Origin: Fusobacterium perfoetens ATCC 29250 | GTDB lineage: Bacteria; Fusobacteriota; Fusobacteriia; Fusobacteriales; Fusobacteriaceae | Assembly: GCF_000622245.1 (NCBI RefSeq) | Contig: NZ_JHXW01000011.1 | Location: 23,840-87,839 of the forward strand | Length of the DNA: 64,000 nt | Direction of reading: 5' to 3' | Shown: positions 29,496 through 38,155 of the stretch, one piece after another | Numbering within the stretch: position 1 is the stretch's first letter | Layout of the letters: each line of letters starts with the position of its first letter | Position numbers and translations under genes: made by a program | The notes under the pieces: model-generated | The model's database searches: none | What the model was told of the DNA's origin: nothing | What the model saw: the letters and a program-made list of their open reading frames with translations, nothing else

Positions 29496-32306
29496 ATGAT
29501 GACAGAAGCAGAATTAGAAAAAAATTTAATAGATGACTTGATTGGGTTAGGATATGAGAGAACTAATATAAAAGATGAAGAGGGATTAATTTCTAATTTA
29601 AAATCACAGTTAGAAAAGTTTAATAATATAAAGCTTAGTCAAAATGAATTTAAAAAAATACTTATTCATCTATCTGGAGATAGTATATTTGAGAAAGCTA
29701 AAAAATTAAGAGATAGATTTGAACTTCCTACAGATAAAGGAGAGATTAAATATATATCTTTTCTTGATAGTAAAAATGTAGAAAATAATCTTTTTCAAGT
29801 AGCTAATCAAATCACAATGAAAGGACAATATGAAAATAGATATGATGTAACTATTCTTGTAAATGGACTTCCATTGGTACAGATAGAACTTAAGAAAAAA
29901 ACAATCCAATTAAAAAAAGCTTTTTATCAAATACAAAGATATCAAAGACATTCATATTCATATAAAACTCTTTTTCAATATATTCAAATTTTTGTAATCA
30001 GTAATGAGGAAAATACAAGATATTTTTCTAATAATAAAGAGTTAAAATATGAATTTACTTTCCCTTGGGCTGATGAGTATAACCTAAAGAAAAATAGATT
30101 AACTGATTTTACAAAAACTTTCTTAGATAAAAAACATCTTGGAAATATGCTTACTAAATATATAGTTACTAATGAAACTCAAAAAGCTCTTATGATATTA
30201 AGACCATACCAATATTATGCTGTTGAAAAAATAATAGACAGGGTAAAAACTTCTCCAGGTATGAATGGATATATTTGGCATACTACAGGAAGTGGAAAAA
30301 CTCTGACATCATTTAAGGCTAGTCAAATAATATCTACTCTTGATGAAGTAGAAAAAGTTGTTTTTTGTGTAGATAGAAAAGACTTAGACTATCAAACATC
30401 AAAGGAATTTAACGCCTTTGCTCCAGGTTCAATAAGTCGTGTAGAAGATACAGACGAATTTGTAAAAAATATGTTAAATGGAACTAATAAAGTGGTGGTA
30501 ACTACCATTCAAAAGTTAAATAATGCCATTAGTAAACCATATTATCTAAAAAGAATGGAGAAAATAAAAGATAAAAGACTTGTATTTATTTTTGATGAAT
30601 GTCATAGAACACAGTTTGGAGAAACTCATTCAAGAATTGATAACTTTTTTACTAATAAACAATTTTTCGGATTTACAGGAACACCAATATTTTCAGAAAA
30701 TGCTGTAAAGTATAAAACAACTGCTGATTTATTTGGGCAAAGACTTCATACTTATACAATAAAAGAAGCTATAGATGATGAAAATGTATTAGGTTTTTCA
30801 GTAGAGTATTACTCTACTTTTAATTTAAAAGATGAAAATGGAGATGATTTATCTCCTGATGAGATGATAGAAAATGGAATTGACACAAAAGAGGTATTTT
30901 CAAAAAGAGAAAGACTTGAAAATATAGTTGATTTTATAATTAAAAATCATAATGCTAAAACTTCTCATGGAGAATATCAAAGTATATTTGCTATAAGTGA
31001 TATAAATACTTTAATTGAATATTACAATATTTTTAAAGAAAAAAATACAAATTTAAGAATAGCAAGTATTTTTACCTATGAAGCCAATGTAGATTTAGCT
31101 AATGACGAGGGAACTTTTGAGGTAGAGGGAGATGAGTGTAAACACCCAAGAGAACACCTTGATAGAATGGTAGCTGACTACAATAAAATGTTTGGAGATA
31201 ATTTTAATCTTAATGCTGAAAATGGTTTCAATAGTTATTTCATAGATATTTCAAAAAAATTAAAAGAGAGAAAAATAGATATACTACTTGTAGTAAATAT
31301 GTTTTTAACAGGTTTTGACAGTAAATATCTAAATACTTTGTATGTAGATAAAAATTTGAAATATCATGGACTTATACAAGCATATTCAAGAACTAATAGA
31401 ATTTTAAATGTAAATAAACCTCATGGAAATATTGTATGTTTTAGAAATCTAAAGAAAAGAACAGATGAGGCTATAAGATTATTCTCTGATGAGAGTGCTT
31501 GTGAAACTGTGCTTATGAAAAGTTATGGGGAATATGTAGAGATTTTTAATGACTATTTAAAAACTTTAAGAGCTTTGGCTGAAAATTCACAAGAGGTAGA
31601 TAACTTAGAAACAGAGGAAAATAAACTATCATTTATTGAAACATTTAAAAATCTTTTAAGGGTAATGAATAAATTAACAAGCTTTTCAACTTTCTCATAT
31701 GATGATTTGAATATTTCACAAGATGATTTTGAATCATATAAAAGTAAATATATAGATATGTATGATACTTTGGTAGGGCAAGGAACAAAAAATAATGGAG
31801 ATAAAACTTCTATTATAGATGAGATTGATTTTGAAATTGAATTACTAGCTAAAGATAATATAAATGTAAGCTATATTATATCTTTGCTTAAAAATCTTGA
31901 TAGTAAGGAAGCTACATTTGTAAAAGATGTAGAATATATTTTAAAAACTATTGATAGTGTTCCGAGCTTAAAAAATAAAAGGGAATTACTAGAGAGATTT
32001 ATAGAAGAAAATAGAGAAATATTCACAATAGAATCAAAAGAAGATGTAGAAGATAAATTATCTGAATATATGCAAGAACAAAAGAAAAAAGCTATTGAAG
32101 AATTAATAACAGAGGAAGAATTAAAGGCTGATAAAGTAAATAATATAATAGAAAAATGTGAGTTTACAGAGAAAAAGCCAGAAGTGGCAGATATAAAAGA
32201 ATCTTTTGTAACAAGACCAAGTATTTTAAAATTAAATAAAAGAATTGAAGATATACAACACAAAATAGAAAGTATTATAGAAAAGTTTAATTTCTTTAAT
32301 ATGTAG
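29496..32306 (+). CDS. hsdR: Type I restriction enzyme endonuclease/translocase subunit
   Basis: This 936-residue HsdR has an N-terminal PD-(D/E)XK nuclease (YDVTILVNGLPLVQIELKKK, residues about 110-129). A superfamily 2 motor follows: Walker A GSGKT with Lys268, DECHRTQFG from Asp367, and a later arginine-finger motif (AYSRTNRILN). It cuts DNA after ATP-driven translocation when sites are unmethylated. The first two codons are both ATG. The operon continues with mrr, GIY-YIG, hsdM, a DUF1016 remnant and hsdS; hsdR is separated from hsdM by two nuclease genes. Confidence 0.94.
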   Translation: MMTEAELEKNLIDDLIGLGYERTNIKDEEGLISNLKSQLEKFNNIKLSQNEFKKILIHLSGDSIFEKAKKLRDRFELPTDKGEIKYISFLDSKNVENNLFQVANQITMKGQYENRYDVTILVNGLPLVQIELKKKTIQLKKAFYQIQRYQRHSYSYKTLFQYIQIFVISNEENTRYFSNNKELKYEFTFPWADEYNLKKNRLTDFTKTFLDKKHLGNMLTKYIVTNETQKALMILRPYQYYAVEKIIDRVKTSPGMNGYIWHTTGSGKTLTSFKASQIISTLDEVEKVVFCVDRKDLDYQTSKEFNAFAPGSISRVEDTDEFVKNMLNGTNKVVVTTIQKLNNAISKPYYLKRMEKIKDKRLVFIFDECHRTQFGETHSRIDNFFTNKQFFGFTGTPIFSENAVKYKTTADLFGQRLHTYTIKEAIDDENVLGFSVEYYSTFNLKDENGDDLSPDEMIENGIDTKEVFSKRERLENIVDFIIKNHNAKTSHGEYQSIFAISDINTLIEYYNIFKEKNTNLRIASIFTYEANVDLANDEGTFEVEGDECKHPREHLDRMVADYNKMFGDNFNLNAENGFNSYFIDISKKLKERKIDILLVVNMFLTGFDSKYLNTLYVDKNLKYHGLIQAYSRTNRILNVNKPHGNIVCFRNLKKRTDEAIRLFSDESACETVLMKSYGEYVEIFNDYLKTLRALAENSQEVDNLETEENKLSFIETFKNLLRVMNKLTSFSTFSYDDLNISQDDFESYKSKYIDMYDTLVGQGTKNNGDKTSIIDEIDFEIELLAKDNINVSYIISLLKNLDSKEATFVKDVEYILKTIDSVPSLKNKRELLERFIEENREIFTIESKEDVEDKLSEYMQEQKKKAIEELITEEELKADKVNNIIEKCEFTEKKPEVADIKESFVTRPSILKLNKRIEDIQHKIESIIEKFNFFNM

Positions 32307-32318
32307 GGAGTGAATAAA

Positions 32319-33236
32319 ATGATACCAAAATATAATGAAATGTATAGAGAGATTTTAGAAGTATTAAAGAATGGGGAAGCTTATCCTTTTAAAGAAGTAA
32401 AAGAGCTTGTTGCTGAAATATTAAGTCTTTCGGAAGAGGAAAGAAATGAAAGACTGGAAAGTGGAAAGAAAAAATATGATGATAGAATAAGTTGGGGTTG
32501 CACTTATTTAAAAAGGGCTGGGTTAGTAGAAAATACTAAAAGAGGAGTTGTAAGAATAACTAATAAAGGTTTAGAGTTATTAGAAAGTAATCCTGAAAAA
32601 ATAGATAATAATTTATTATCTACCTATAAAGAGTTTACTAATTTTTTAAAAAGAAATAAAAAAGATGAGATACAAAATATAAAAGAAAAAATAGAAGAAA
32701 AAAATCAAACACCTCAAGATGTATTAGAAGAATCCTTTAAAGAAATAAATAAAATATTAGAAGAAGAAATTTTAGAGGAAGTATTAAGACAAAGCCCAGA
32801 ATTTTTTGAATATCTTGTTGTAAAATTATTGCAAAAAATAGGATATGGAAGTTTAATATCTGAATCAGGGATAGTAACAAAAAAAAGTAATGATGAAGGA
32901 ATAGATGGAATTATAAAACAAGATAAATTAGGTTTTGATTCTATATATATTCAAGCTAAAAAATGGGATAGAGAAACTACTGTAAGTAGACCAGAAATAC
33001 AAAAATTTGTAGGAGCTTTGGGAGGAAAAGGAGCAAGTAAAGGACTTTTTATAACAACAGCTAAATTTTCAGATGGAGCTATGAAATATTCAAAAGAACA
33101 ACATATAGCAAAAGTTGTCCTTATAGATGGAAGAAAGTTAGCAAAATTGATGATTGAATATAATGTAGGTGTTTCAGTAGAAAGTACTTATGAAATAAAA
33201 AGAATTGATAGTGATTTTTTTGAAAATATAGATTAA
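32319..33236 (+). CDS. mrr: Mrr-family restriction endonuclease
   Basis: The protein is 305 residues from ATG 32319, eight bases after GGGAG; the in-frame GTG at 32310 is part of the ribosome site. The N-terminal winged helix (Mrr_N, about 1-90) includes WGCTYLKRAGLVENTKRGV. A helical linker is followed by a catalytic Mrr_cat domain with Asp196 in DEGIDGII and Gln212-Ala-Lys214 in YIQAKKW. Mrr proteins are type IV enzymes cutting modified DNA. Here the gene sits inside a type I operon, 12 bp after hsdR. Confidence 0.9.
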   Translation: MIPKYNEMYREILEVLKNGEAYPFKEVKELVAEILSLSEEERNERLESGKKKYDDRISWGCTYLKRAGLVENTKRGVVRITNKGLELLESNPEKIDNNLLSTYKEFTNFLKRNKKDEIQNIKEKIEEKNQTPQDVLEESFKEINKILEEEILEEVLRQSPEFFEYLVVKLLQKIGYGSLISESGIVTKKSNDEGIDGIIKQDKLGFDSIYIQAKKWDRETTVSRPEIQKFVGALGGKGASKGLFITTAKFSDGAMKYSKEQHIAKVVLIDGRKLAKLMIEYNVGVSVESTYEIKRIDSDFFENID

Positions 33237-33255
33237 GATAAAAAAAGGAAATATT

Positions 33256-34071
33256 ATGAAAATACAGCAAATATTTAATGAATTAACAGATTTGAATGAT
33301 ATGAATTATAGATTTCATTTAGCAAAACCAGCAAGTGAAAGACCCTCAGATGTATTAGCTCGTTCAAGAGAAGATTGGCTAGGGTGGCAGATATATAAAG
33401 AAAGAGAAAATGGAGAGAGATTTCCTTATCCTGTGAAATATATTTTTAGTTTTGCACAATTATCAGGAAATGAATTTATTTTTGGTGGAATATTCGAGAT
33501 TTTAGATAGAAGTGGAAAAGAATATAAGGTTAAATATGTAGATAAATATCAAGATTTAATAGGAAGAGTTGTATTAACATATACTGGAAAAAATAAAAGA
33601 GGAACTGTTTTCAGACCTAGTCATATCTTGGAAAATTCAGAAATAATTGAAATTTATAAAAGTGCATATAAAGGAGAAAAATTTCCTGGTATAGAAAATA
33701 TAAATCATACTTATAAACAACTAAGAATAGTTTATGATAATAAACTAGAGGATTGGAAAAATATACTTAGTAATATAAAAGGAATTTATCTTTTGACAGA
33801 TACTAAAACAGGAAAACATTATGTAGGTTCTGCTAAAGGTGTGGATAGTATATATGGAAGATGGAGTAATTATATTTATGGATTTGATGGTGGGAATAAA
33901 GAATTAATAAAATTGAGAAAAGAAGAAGGGGAAGAATATTTTAAAGAAAACTTTAAATTTTCGATTTTAGAAGTTTTTGGAATGAGTTTTGAAGATAAAA
34001 ATATAGAAGCAAAAGAAAGTCTATGGAAAGAAAAATTAATGAGTAGACAGTTTGGATATAATTCAAACTAG
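33256..34071 (+). CDS. GIY-YIG nuclease-domain protein with N-terminal recognition-like domain
   Basis: This 271-residue protein has a C-terminal GIY-YIG domain (about 172-271). Visible residues are Gly176-Ile-Tyr178, Tyr189-Val-Gly191, a candidate catalytic Arg202 in GRWSNY and a metal-binding Glu254 in AKESLW. The first 150 or so residues form a mostly beta, hydrophilic domain that could read DNA, but I do not recognise it. Neighbouring hsdR, mrr and hsdM suggest a restriction role. It is co-directional with short gaps of 19 bp before and 28 bp after. Confidence 0.78.
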   Translation: MKIQQIFNELTDLNDMNYRFHLAKPASERPSDVLARSREDWLGWQIYKERENGERFPYPVKYIFSFAQLSGNEFIFGGIFEILDRSGKEYKVKYVDKYQDLIGRVVLTYTGKNKRGTVFRPSHILENSEIIEIYKSAYKGEKFPGIENINHTYKQLRIVYDNKLEDWKNILSNIKGIYLLTDTKTGKHYVGSAKGVDSIYGRWSNYIYGFDGGNKELIKLRKEEGEEYFKENFKFSILEVFGMSFEDKNIEAKESLWKEKLMSRQFGYNSN

Positions 34072-34099
34072 AGATTTAAAATTGTGGAGGAAATAAATA

Positions 34100-35641
34100 A
34101 TGTCAGAACATCAAGCAGAATTAGAAAAAAGACTATGGGCAATAGCCAATGAGCTTAGGGGAAATATGGGAGCTGATGAATTTAAAAACTATATACTAGG
34201 TTTAATATTCTTTAAGTTCCTATCTGAAAAAATAGAGAAAACAGGAAACGATATATTATCAGAAGATAATATGAAATTTGAAGATATAGAGGGAAAAGAT
34301 GAATATATTGAAGCAGTAAAAGAGTATTGTATCAATAGTATTGGTTATTTTATAGAGCCTAAATATCTTTTTGGAAATTTAGCTAGTAGAGCAAAGAATG
34401 GAGAATTTATCATAGAAGATTTGGGGCTAGCTTTGAAATATATAGAAGATTCTACAAATGGACAAGCTAGTAATGACGATTTTTCAGGACTATTTGGAGA
34501 TGTAGATTTAACATCTTTAAAACTTGGAAAAACTTCTAACGATAAAAATAAAATGATTTCCGAAGTAATAAAACATTTACAAGATATTAATTTTAATTTT
34601 GATGATACAGAAATGGACGTTTTAGGAAATGCCTATGAATATTTAATAGGTCAATTTGCTAGTAATGCTGGTAAAAAGGCTGGAGAATTCTATACACCAG
34701 CACAAGCTTCAAAACTTTTGGCAAAATTAACAACAGTTGGAAAAGATAGAATAAAATCAGTTTATGACCCTACTTGTGGTTCTGGTTCTCTATTATTAAA
34801 AGTAGCTTCTCAAGTAGAAGTATCAAATATCTATGGGCAAGAGTTAAATACTACAACTTATAACTTAGCTCGTATGAATATGATATTACATGGAGTAAAA
34901 TTTAATGATTTTGAGATTAGACAAGGGGACACATTGGAGAATCCACAACATTTAGACAAAAGATTTGATATAGTTGTGGCTAACCCTCCATTCTCTCAAA
35001 AATGGAGTGCTGATGATAGTTTTCTATCTGATGAAAGATTTGCTTCTTATGGAAAATTAGCTCCTAGTAGTAAGGCTGATTTTGCTTTTATTCAACATAT
35101 GGTTTATCATTTAGATGATGAGGGAACAATGGCTGTAATAGTTCCTCACGGAGTATTATTTAGAGGAGCAAGTGAGGGAGTTATAAGAAAATATTTATTA
35201 AAAGAGAAAAATTATATTGACGCAATAATTGGACTACCTGCTAATATTTTCTATGGAACAAGTATTCCTACTTGTGTAATTGTAGTTAAGAAAAATAGAA
35301 AAAATGATGATGATATATTATTTATAGATGGTTCAAATGATTTTGAAAAATCTAAAAATCAAAACTATTTGAGAGATGAAGATGTAGAAAAGATTGCTAA
35401 TACTTACAAAAATAGAGAGGAAATAGAAAAATATTCTAAAAGAGTAAGTATGAAAGAGATTGAAGAAAATGATTATAACTTAAATATTCCAAGATATGTA
35501 GATACTTTTGAGGAAGAGGAAGAAATAAATCTTGAAGAAGTAGTAGAGAAAATAACAAAGATAGATGAGGAAATGAAAGAAGTAGATGAAACTATCAAAA
35601 ACTTCTGTAATGAGCTTGGAATAAAAGCTCCTGTAATGTAG
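34100..35641 (+). CDS. hsdM: Type I DNA methyltransferase subunit
   Basis: This 513-residue N6-adenine methyltransferase has an N-terminal helical HsdM_N domain (ELEKRLWAIANELRGNM). SAM motif I DPTCGSGSLLL starts at Asp223, and catalytic motif IV NPPF starts at Asn295. It modifies the sequence read by HsdS and with HsdR forms the R2M2S complex. It ends nine bases before the DUF1016-type ORF. Confidence 0.95.
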   Translation: MSEHQAELEKRLWAIANELRGNMGADEFKNYILGLIFFKFLSEKIEKTGNDILSEDNMKFEDIEGKDEYIEAVKEYCINSIGYFIEPKYLFGNLASRAKNGEFIIEDLGLALKYIEDSTNGQASNDDFSGLFGDVDLTSLKLGKTSNDKNKMISEVIKHLQDINFNFDDTEMDVLGNAYEYLIGQFASNAGKKAGEFYTPAQASKLLAKLTTVGKDRIKSVYDPTCGSGSLLLKVASQVEVSNIYGQELNTTTYNLARMNMILHGVKFNDFEIRQGDTLENPQHLDKRFDIVVANPPFSQKWSADDSFLSDERFASYGKLAPSSKADFAFIQHMVYHLDDEGTMAVIVPHGVLFRGASEGVIRKYLLKEKNYIDAIIGLPANIFYGTSIPTCVIVVKKNRKNDDDILFIDGSNDFEKSKNQNYLRDEDVEKIANTYKNREEIEKYSKRVSMKEIEENDYNLNIPRYVDTFEEEEEINLEEVVEKITKIDEEMKEVDETIKNFCNELGIKAPVM

Positions 35642-35649
35642 GTGAGAAT

Positions 35650-36177
35650 ATGGAAATTGAGAGAAGAGATATTTTTACAGATATTAAAAATATTATTGAC
35701 TTATCTTATCAAAAAGCGCAGACAGTGTCTGCGGAATTTAAACTTTCATATTCTCATTATCTTACTCTTATGAGAATAACAAATATAGAGGAAAGAAATT
35801 TCTATGAAATAGAGGCAATAAATAATAATTGGAGTTTAAGAGAATTAAAAAGACAAATTGATTCTGCTTTGTATGAAAGATTAGTTTTGAGTAGAGATAA
35901 GGAAAAAGTTATTGAATTATCTAAAAAGGGGCAATTAATAGAAAAGCCTCAAGATATTAGACAGATACAAATGTATGTAAATTACTATGATAGACATGTA
36001 AAACTTGATGATGAAAATAAAACAATAGGAATTATAATATGTAAAGATAAAAATGATACTCTTGTAAATATGACACTTCCAGAGGGAAATGAACAAATAT
36101 TTGCTAGTAGATATATGACAATCTTACCTAGTAAAGAAGAATTGAAAAAGATAGTAGAAAGTGAGGTAAGAGAATGA
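35650..36177 (+). pseudogene. Shrunken DUF1016 (YhcG)-type PD-(D/E)XK protein, two internal in-frame deletions
   Basis: The ORF of 175 residues is intact and overlaps the hsdS start by 4 bp. Three blocks match YhcG/DUF1016 as I know the family: the opening IFTDIKNIIDLSYQKA, the middle LSYSHYLTLMRI...NFYEIEAINNNWSLRELKRQ...LYERLVLS, and the end QMYVNYYDRHVKLDDENKTIGIIIC...EQIFASRYMTILPS. Full members are about 330-350 residues. Here the rest of the N-terminal domain (after residue 20 or so) and the segment with the D..ExK core (between EKPQDI and RQIQMYV) are missing. The enzyme should therefore be catalytically dead. It may be a remnant or a reduced partner; retention in frame in the hsdM-hsdS gap is notable. 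Confidence 0.7.
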
Positions 36178-37397
36178 AAAAAGTACCAAAGTTAAGATTT
36201 AAAGAGTTTAGTGATGAATGGGAAGAAATAAAAGAGGATATAAAAATTTTATCTGGTAACGCTTATCCATTAGAAAGTTATAATTCAGAAGGAATTTTAT
36301 TAGTCCAAGGCTTGAATATTTATCCAGGAAAATTAATAATAGAAAATCCTATATATATAGCAAAAAATTTCAATAATTTTAAACATATTAATATTAAAAA
36401 TGGAGATATTTTACTTGGGTTAAATAGACCTATTATTAATAATGAGTTAAAAGTTTGTTTATTTGAGAATGATAAAGCGTACTTATATCAAAGAGCAGGA
36501 ATACTACATTTTAATAAAAATAATATAAATTCTAAATTTATTTATCAATATTTAAGAAGTGAAAGTTTTAAAAGAAAATTAGAAAAAGAATTAGTAGGGT
36601 CGGACCAACCTTATATAAAATCTGATTTGTTTAAAATTATAAAAATTTATTCAGGAAAATATTTCGAACAAGAAAAAATAGCTAACTTTCTTTCTAGTAT
36701 AGATAAAAAAATTTCTTTAACAGAAGAAAAATTAGAATTATTTAGAGAATACAAAAAGGGAGTTATGCAAAAGATTTTCTCTCAAGAATTAAGATTTAAA
36801 GATAATGAGGGAAATGATTATCCAAAGTGGGAAGAAAAGAGATTAAATGAATTAGTTGTTAAATTAACAAATGGGATAAGTTTAAATCAAAATTTAGAAA
36901 AGAAAGGATATAGAGTAACAAGAATAGAAACTATTTCAATGGGGAAAATAGATATAAATAAAATAGGATTTGTTTTAACTGATAAAAATTTAGATGAATA
37001 TAAATTAAATATAGGAGATTTATTATTTAGTAATATTAATAGTGTAGAACACATAGGAAAAATAGCTTATGTAGATAAAGATTATAATTTATATCATGGA
37101 ATGAATTTGTTGAGAATAGTTTTTAAAGAACAATATAATTCAAAATATTTTTATTATATTTTAATAACTAATAAATATAAAAAGATATTTGAAAAATTAT
37201 GTAATAAAGCAGTAAGTCAAGCTAGTATAAACCAAACTGAATTAGGAAAAATTAAGGTAAAATTTCCTATTTTAGAAGAACAAAGAAAAATAGCAAATTT
37301 CCTATCATCTATTGATGAAAAAATAGAGAAAATTGAAAATGAACTTGAAAATTTAAAAGAATTTAAAAAAGGATTATTACAACAGATGTTTGTATAA
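36174..37397 (+). CDS. hsdS: Type I restriction-modification specificity subunit
   Basis: The 407-residue HsdS has two target recognition domains (about 15-160 and 215-370). Each is followed by a conserved helical spacer starting EQEKIANFLSSIDKKI near residue 165 and EQRKIANFLSSIDEKI near residue 370. The start ATG overlaps the upstream stop by 4 bp. Each recognition domain reads half of a bipartite site, which cannot be predicted here. The paired spacers are also homologous DNA tracts where domain shuffling can occur. Confidence 0.93.
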   Translation: MKKVPKLRFKEFSDEWEEIKEDIKILSGNAYPLESYNSEGILLVQGLNIYPGKLIIENPIYIAKNFNNFKHINIKNGDILLGLNRPIINNELKVCLFENDKAYLYQRAGILHFNKNNINSKFIYQYLRSESFKRKLEKELVGSDQPYIKSDLFKIIKIYSGKYFEQEKIANFLSSIDKKISLTEEKLELFREYKKGVMQKIFSQELRFKDNEGNDYPKWEEKRLNELVVKLTNGISLNQNLEKKGYRVTRIETISMGKIDINKIGFVLTDKNLDEYKLNIGDLLFSNINSVEHIGKIAYVDKDYNLYHGMNLLRIVFKEQYNSKYFYYILITNKYKKIFEKLCNKAVSQASINQTELGKIKVKFPILEEQRKIANFLSSIDEKIEKIENELENLKEFKKGLLQQMFV

Positions 37398-37411
37398 ATT
37401 ATATAATAAAT

Positions 37412-37453
37412 TTGTCGGTATAAGATAAAGTAAAAATATCTTATTACCGACAA
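37412..37453. repeat. Hairpin between hsdS and the CRISPR array
   Basis: The left arm 37412-37427 and the right arm 37437-37453 are complementary over 16 bp with one bulged base. No T tract follows, so it is a weak or factor-assisted terminator or a protein site. The remaining 130 bp to the first repeat are AT-rich leader sequence with no clear promoter. Confidence 0.5.
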
Positions 37454-37585
37454 TGGTAAAATACCTTATATTTCAATAAAAAAGAAATAATAAAGAATAA
37501 TTTTATAAAAAATATTTAAAATTTATAGAATTCGACAAAAATACATTATAAATCTTTCTAAAATAATAATATTTTAAAGTTATAA

Positions 37586-38077
37586 GACTAAAACCAAGTA
37601 AATTGGTATTTAAACTTTAATCATATCTGATACCCCTTTCTTTATTTTCTGACTAAAACCAAGTAAATTGGTATTTAAACTTTTCTAAAAATATGTATCT
37701 CATATAAATACACTCAGACTAAAACCAAGAAAATTGGTATTTAAACAAACATTAATCTATCTAAAATGCTTTTTCTCTCTTCGACTAAAACCAAGTAAAT
37801 TGGTATTTAAACTATTATATATTTTGTGTACATAAAAATTTATTTTCTGACTAAAACCAAGTAAATTGGTATTTAAACTAAGATTAAAAGCCATAGCAAC
37901 AGGCATATTCTCTCGACTAAAACCAAGTAAATTGGTATTTAAACAATCTTAATTTATCCCCTACTTTTAAATCATTTACATGACTAAAACCAAGTAAATT
38001 GGTATTTAAACTTATGATTTTTATATCAATATTATCTGTATTTATTGGACTAAAACCAAGTAAATTAATATTTATTA
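37586..38077 (+). CRISPR. Type VI-C CRISPR array: 8 repeats, 7 spacers
   Basis: 30-nt repeats begin at 37586, 37651, 37717, 37783, 37849, 37915, 37982 and 38048. Spacers are 35, 36, 36, 36, 36, 37 and 36 nt. Each repeat carries a 5-bp stem ACCAA/TTGGT with loop GTAAA, flanked by GACTAA at the 5' end and TTTAAAC at the 3' end. Repeat 3 has one T-to-A change at position 14. The last repeat is degenerate over its 3' third and runs into a terminator. This, together with a 3' end of AAAC, favours plus-strand transcription with the leader at 37454-37585. cas13c follows 78 bp later. Spacer bases total 42 C and 13 G. Confidence 0.96.
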
Positions 38078-38108
38078 AAAACTAGTTATCTAAATAACTA
38101 GTTTTTTT
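38077..38108 (+). terminator. Terminator of the CRISPR array
   Basis: A perfect 13-bp stem (38077-38089 with 38094-38106) with loop CTAA is followed by T residues. It starts at the last base of the degenerate repeat, so array transcripts should stop before cas13c. Confidence 0.8.
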
Positions 38109-38116
38109 CTTGTTTA

Positions 38117-38125
38117 TGTTATAAA
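38117..38125 (+). promoter_or_regulatory. Candidate cas13c promoter (extended -10)
   Basis: TG-T-TATAAA lies just past the terminator T tract and 31 bp before the cas13c start. An alternative is TTGTTT (38110), 17 bp, TAGAAT (38133), but that would start transcription inside the ribosome site. Confidence 0.4.
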
Positions 38126-38155
38126 AATAAGCTAGAATAATATAGAGGTGATAAA

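Noticed and set aside
31871..32263. 130-codon minus-strand frame opposite the end of hsdR
   Set aside because: Ser/Phe-rich antisense of a Glu/Lys-rich coding region, typical of a shadow.
35650..36177. Active DUF1016 nuclease
   Set aside because: The D..ExK core is missing between EKPQDI and RQIQMYV.
37586..38077. Self-targeting spacer against genes in this window
   Set aside because: By eye I found no convincing match of any spacer to the window, but a full search was not possible.
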